Shown here piece after piece: positions 5,761-6,361 of a DNA stretch of 6,361 bases (the stretch's first letter is position 1; the number at the start of each line of letters is the position of its first letter). Source of the DNA: Anaerobacillus sp. (GTDB taxonomy: Bacteria; Bacillota; Bacilli; Bacillales_H; Anaerobacillaceae). The stretch is taken from NCBI GenBank assembly GCA_007120055.1, contig SKOL01000594.1, forward strand, positions 1 through 6,361, given 5' to 3'. Below the pieces are notes generated by a model, which worked only from the letters and a program-made list of their open reading frames with translations, searched no databases and was not told where the DNA came from. Made by a program: the position numbers and the translations under genes.

Positions 5761-5852
5761 TTCACCTCCTCCCAAAAATTCAGTGTTATTCAATTACTTG
5801 CACATTTTAGCAAGTTTTATACTTGTTATTTTAATAAATACTGAATAACAAG
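5761..5852 (-). promoter_or_regulatory. Structured hbs leader with very strong ribosome site
   Basis: The leader carries three overlapping inverted repeats: CTTGTTATT (5822-5830) with AATAACAAG (5844-5852), TGTTATTCA (5784-5792) with TGAATAACA (5842-5850), and an ACTTGC / GCAAGT hairpin just downstream of the first. The first two are mutually exclusive. The ribosome site AGGAGGTGA follows. In B. subtilis, ribosomes bound at the hbs Shine-Dalgarno are known to protect the mRNA from RNase J1; a similar role here is an inference. Confidence 0.45.
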
Positions 5853-5856
5853 CCTT

Positions 5857-5885
5857 ATATTAAACGATCATCGACAATATTTCAA
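5857..5885 (-). promoter_or_regulatory. Proximal hbs promoter candidate
   Basis: TTGAAA (5885-5880), a 17-nt spacer and TAATAT (5862-5857) fit sigma-A with four matches in the -10. Its start would lie about 95 nt before the hbs ATG. The surrounding DNA is very AT-rich, which raises the chance of random matches. B. subtilis hbs is likewise known to have more than one promoter. Confidence 0.45.
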
Positions 5886-5971
5886 TATATTTTAGCGAAT
5901 TCATTGGATTTTTAAGACTTTTTTACCGATATTGTTAACTTTTGTTAAAGAAGTTTAAGTAATTGATGGAA

Positions 5972-6000
5972 ATTTTATCATATGTTTACCGGTTTAGCAA
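5972..6000 (-). promoter_or_regulatory. Distal hbs promoter
   Basis: TTGCTA (6000-5995), a 17-nt spacer and TAAAAT (5977-5972) form a good sigma-A promoter, strengthened by TGA directly before the -10 (extended -10 type). It starts directly next to repeat copy 2. The predicted transcript would have a leader of about 210 nt. Confidence 0.6.
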
Positions 6001-6001
6001 C

Positions 6002-6056
6002 TTTCATACAAAACCTGCATGACGGCATTCCGTCACTAGTAAGTGAAAATCAGGTC
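6002..6056 (-). repeat. Repeat element copy 2, RNA-hairpin-like, upstream of hbs promoter
   Basis: Positions 6002-6036 match copy 1 (5213-5247) at 32 of 35 bases. The hairpin TGACGG-CATT-CCGTCA (6020-6035) has a fully paired 6-bp stem. The outer helix pairs ACCTG (6013-6017) with CAGGT (6051-6055). Spacing between the helices is the same as in copy 1 (15 nt on one side, 2 nt on the other). One of the three differences between copies (T5228 to G6017) is matched by a pairing change in the otherwise unrelated flank (A5262 to C6051). On the minus strand the shared end AGGTTTTGTATGAAA runs up to the -35 box of the distal hbs promoter. Confidence 0.6.
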
Positions 6057-6101
6057 CGCGCTTTCCAACTTTCTACAAACCAATTAGCCAACTAACCATT
6101 A

Positions 6102-6188
6102 CAAACAAAAAATGTCTGTCGCCTTATAGGCTATAAATAGATGGTGTATAAACACGATACTATCTATAGTCTATAAGGTCAACAGACA
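6102..6188 (-). terminator. Long hairpin terminator of spoIVA
   Basis: An imperfect 76-nt hairpin has arms TGTCTGT (6113-6119) with ACAGACA (6182-6188), CCTTATAG (6122-6129) with CTATAAGG (6171-6178), and CTATA (6131-6135) with TATAG (6165-6169). It has shorter inner pairings and a GTGT-ATAA-ACAC tip (6144-6155). On the minus strand the last arm is followed by six T, then GTTTG. It begins 27 nt past the spoIVA stop. The stem is much longer than those of the other two terminators here. Confidence 0.75.
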
Positions 6189-6215
6189 CTATAGCATAAT
6201 TTTTATAGATTTACC

Positions 6216-6361
6216 TTATAAAATAATTGCGATGAGCCCACCTGAACCTTCGTTAATAATTCTTTCTAACGTTTCTTTTAACTTATAGCGAGCATTTTCA
6301 GGCATTAATGATAACTTCGCTTGTATTCCTTCTCTAACAATCGAATTTAATGAACGTCCAA
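6216..6361 (-). CDS. spoIVA: Stage IV sporulation protein A, C-terminal end (5' part outside window)
   Basis: SpoIVA is the ATP-hydrolysing protein that polymerises on the forespore surface and forms the base layer on which the spore coat assembles. Only the last 47 codons are present. They encode a helical stretch (GRSLNSIVREGIQAKLSLMP, then ENARYKLKETLERIIN) and the typical ending EGSGGLIAIIL, with TAA at 6218-6216. Assignment rests on this C-terminal signature and on position just before hbs, as in B. subtilis. The ATPase region lies outside the window and cannot be judged. Its presence marks the organism as an endospore former. Confidence 0.88.
   Translation of the reverse strand, partial: GRSLNSIVREGIQAKLSLMPENARYKLKETLERIINEGSGGLIAIIL

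Noticed and set aside
5757..5765. GTG start adding three residues to hbs
   Set aside because: The GTG is part of the Shine-Dalgarno AGGAGGTGA itself; HU proteins start with MNKTELI.
1..6361. Insertion sequence, prophage, CRISPR or defence genes
   Set aside because: No transposase, integrase, terminal repeats with target duplication, spacer-repeat array or foreign gene was seen; this is a core-gene region.

Overview
The window reads as a core chromosomal segment of a low-GC, endospore-forming Bacillaceae bacterium. All confidently identified genes lie on the minus strand, so they are read here from right to left. The order spoIVA - hbs - folE (mtrA) - mtrB - hepS - menG matches the well-known Bacillus arrangement. 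The difference from B. subtilis is that menG is followed by a UbiA-type prenyltransferase, a UbiX-type protein and mqnA (the chorismate dehydratase of the futalosine route) instead of directly by hepT. That arrangement, and the sequences themselves, suggest a relative of the alkaliphilic Bacillus group (B. halodurans / B. pseudofirmus type). The species is an inference.

Right part (6361-5484): the last 47 codons of spoIVA end at 6216 and are followed by an unusually long hairpin terminator (6102-6188). A 459-bp gap before the HU gene hbs holds a 35-nt repeat element (copy 2), two sigma-A-like promoters, several inverted repeats and a very strong ribosome binding site. hbs ends in a clear terminator (5429-5466).

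Middle part (5483-4002): a gap of about 420 bp holds a GC-richer non-coding stretch with an imperfect long inverted repeat, copy 1 of the repeat element, a possible 23-codon ORF, a promoter-like sequence and two small hairpins (one cre-like). folE follows, using a TTG start. Between folE and mtrB (TRAP, the tryptophan-sensing RNA-binding attenuation protein) lies an easily missed 31-codon ORF with an excellent ribosome binding site and a single predicted membrane segment. mtrB ends in a terminator whose hairpin contains its stop codon.

Left part (4001-1): a strong promoter (TTGACA-16-TATAAG) abuts the mtrB terminator and probably drives hepS-menG-ubiA-ubiX-mqnA as one operon, with a 4-nt gap, a 27-nt gap and two ATGA overlaps. 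The products fit one job. HepS is the accessory subunit for making the heptaprenyl chain, UbiA attaches the chain to an aromatic acid, UbiX supplies prenylated flavin for decarboxylation, MenG methylates the ring, and MqnA makes the first futalosine-pathway intermediate. mqnA runs off the left edge near its 3' end.

I saw no mobile elements, CRISPR arrays, tRNA or rRNA genes. The least explained parts are the two-copy RNA-like element near hbs and folE, and the 31-codon membrane-peptide ORF.
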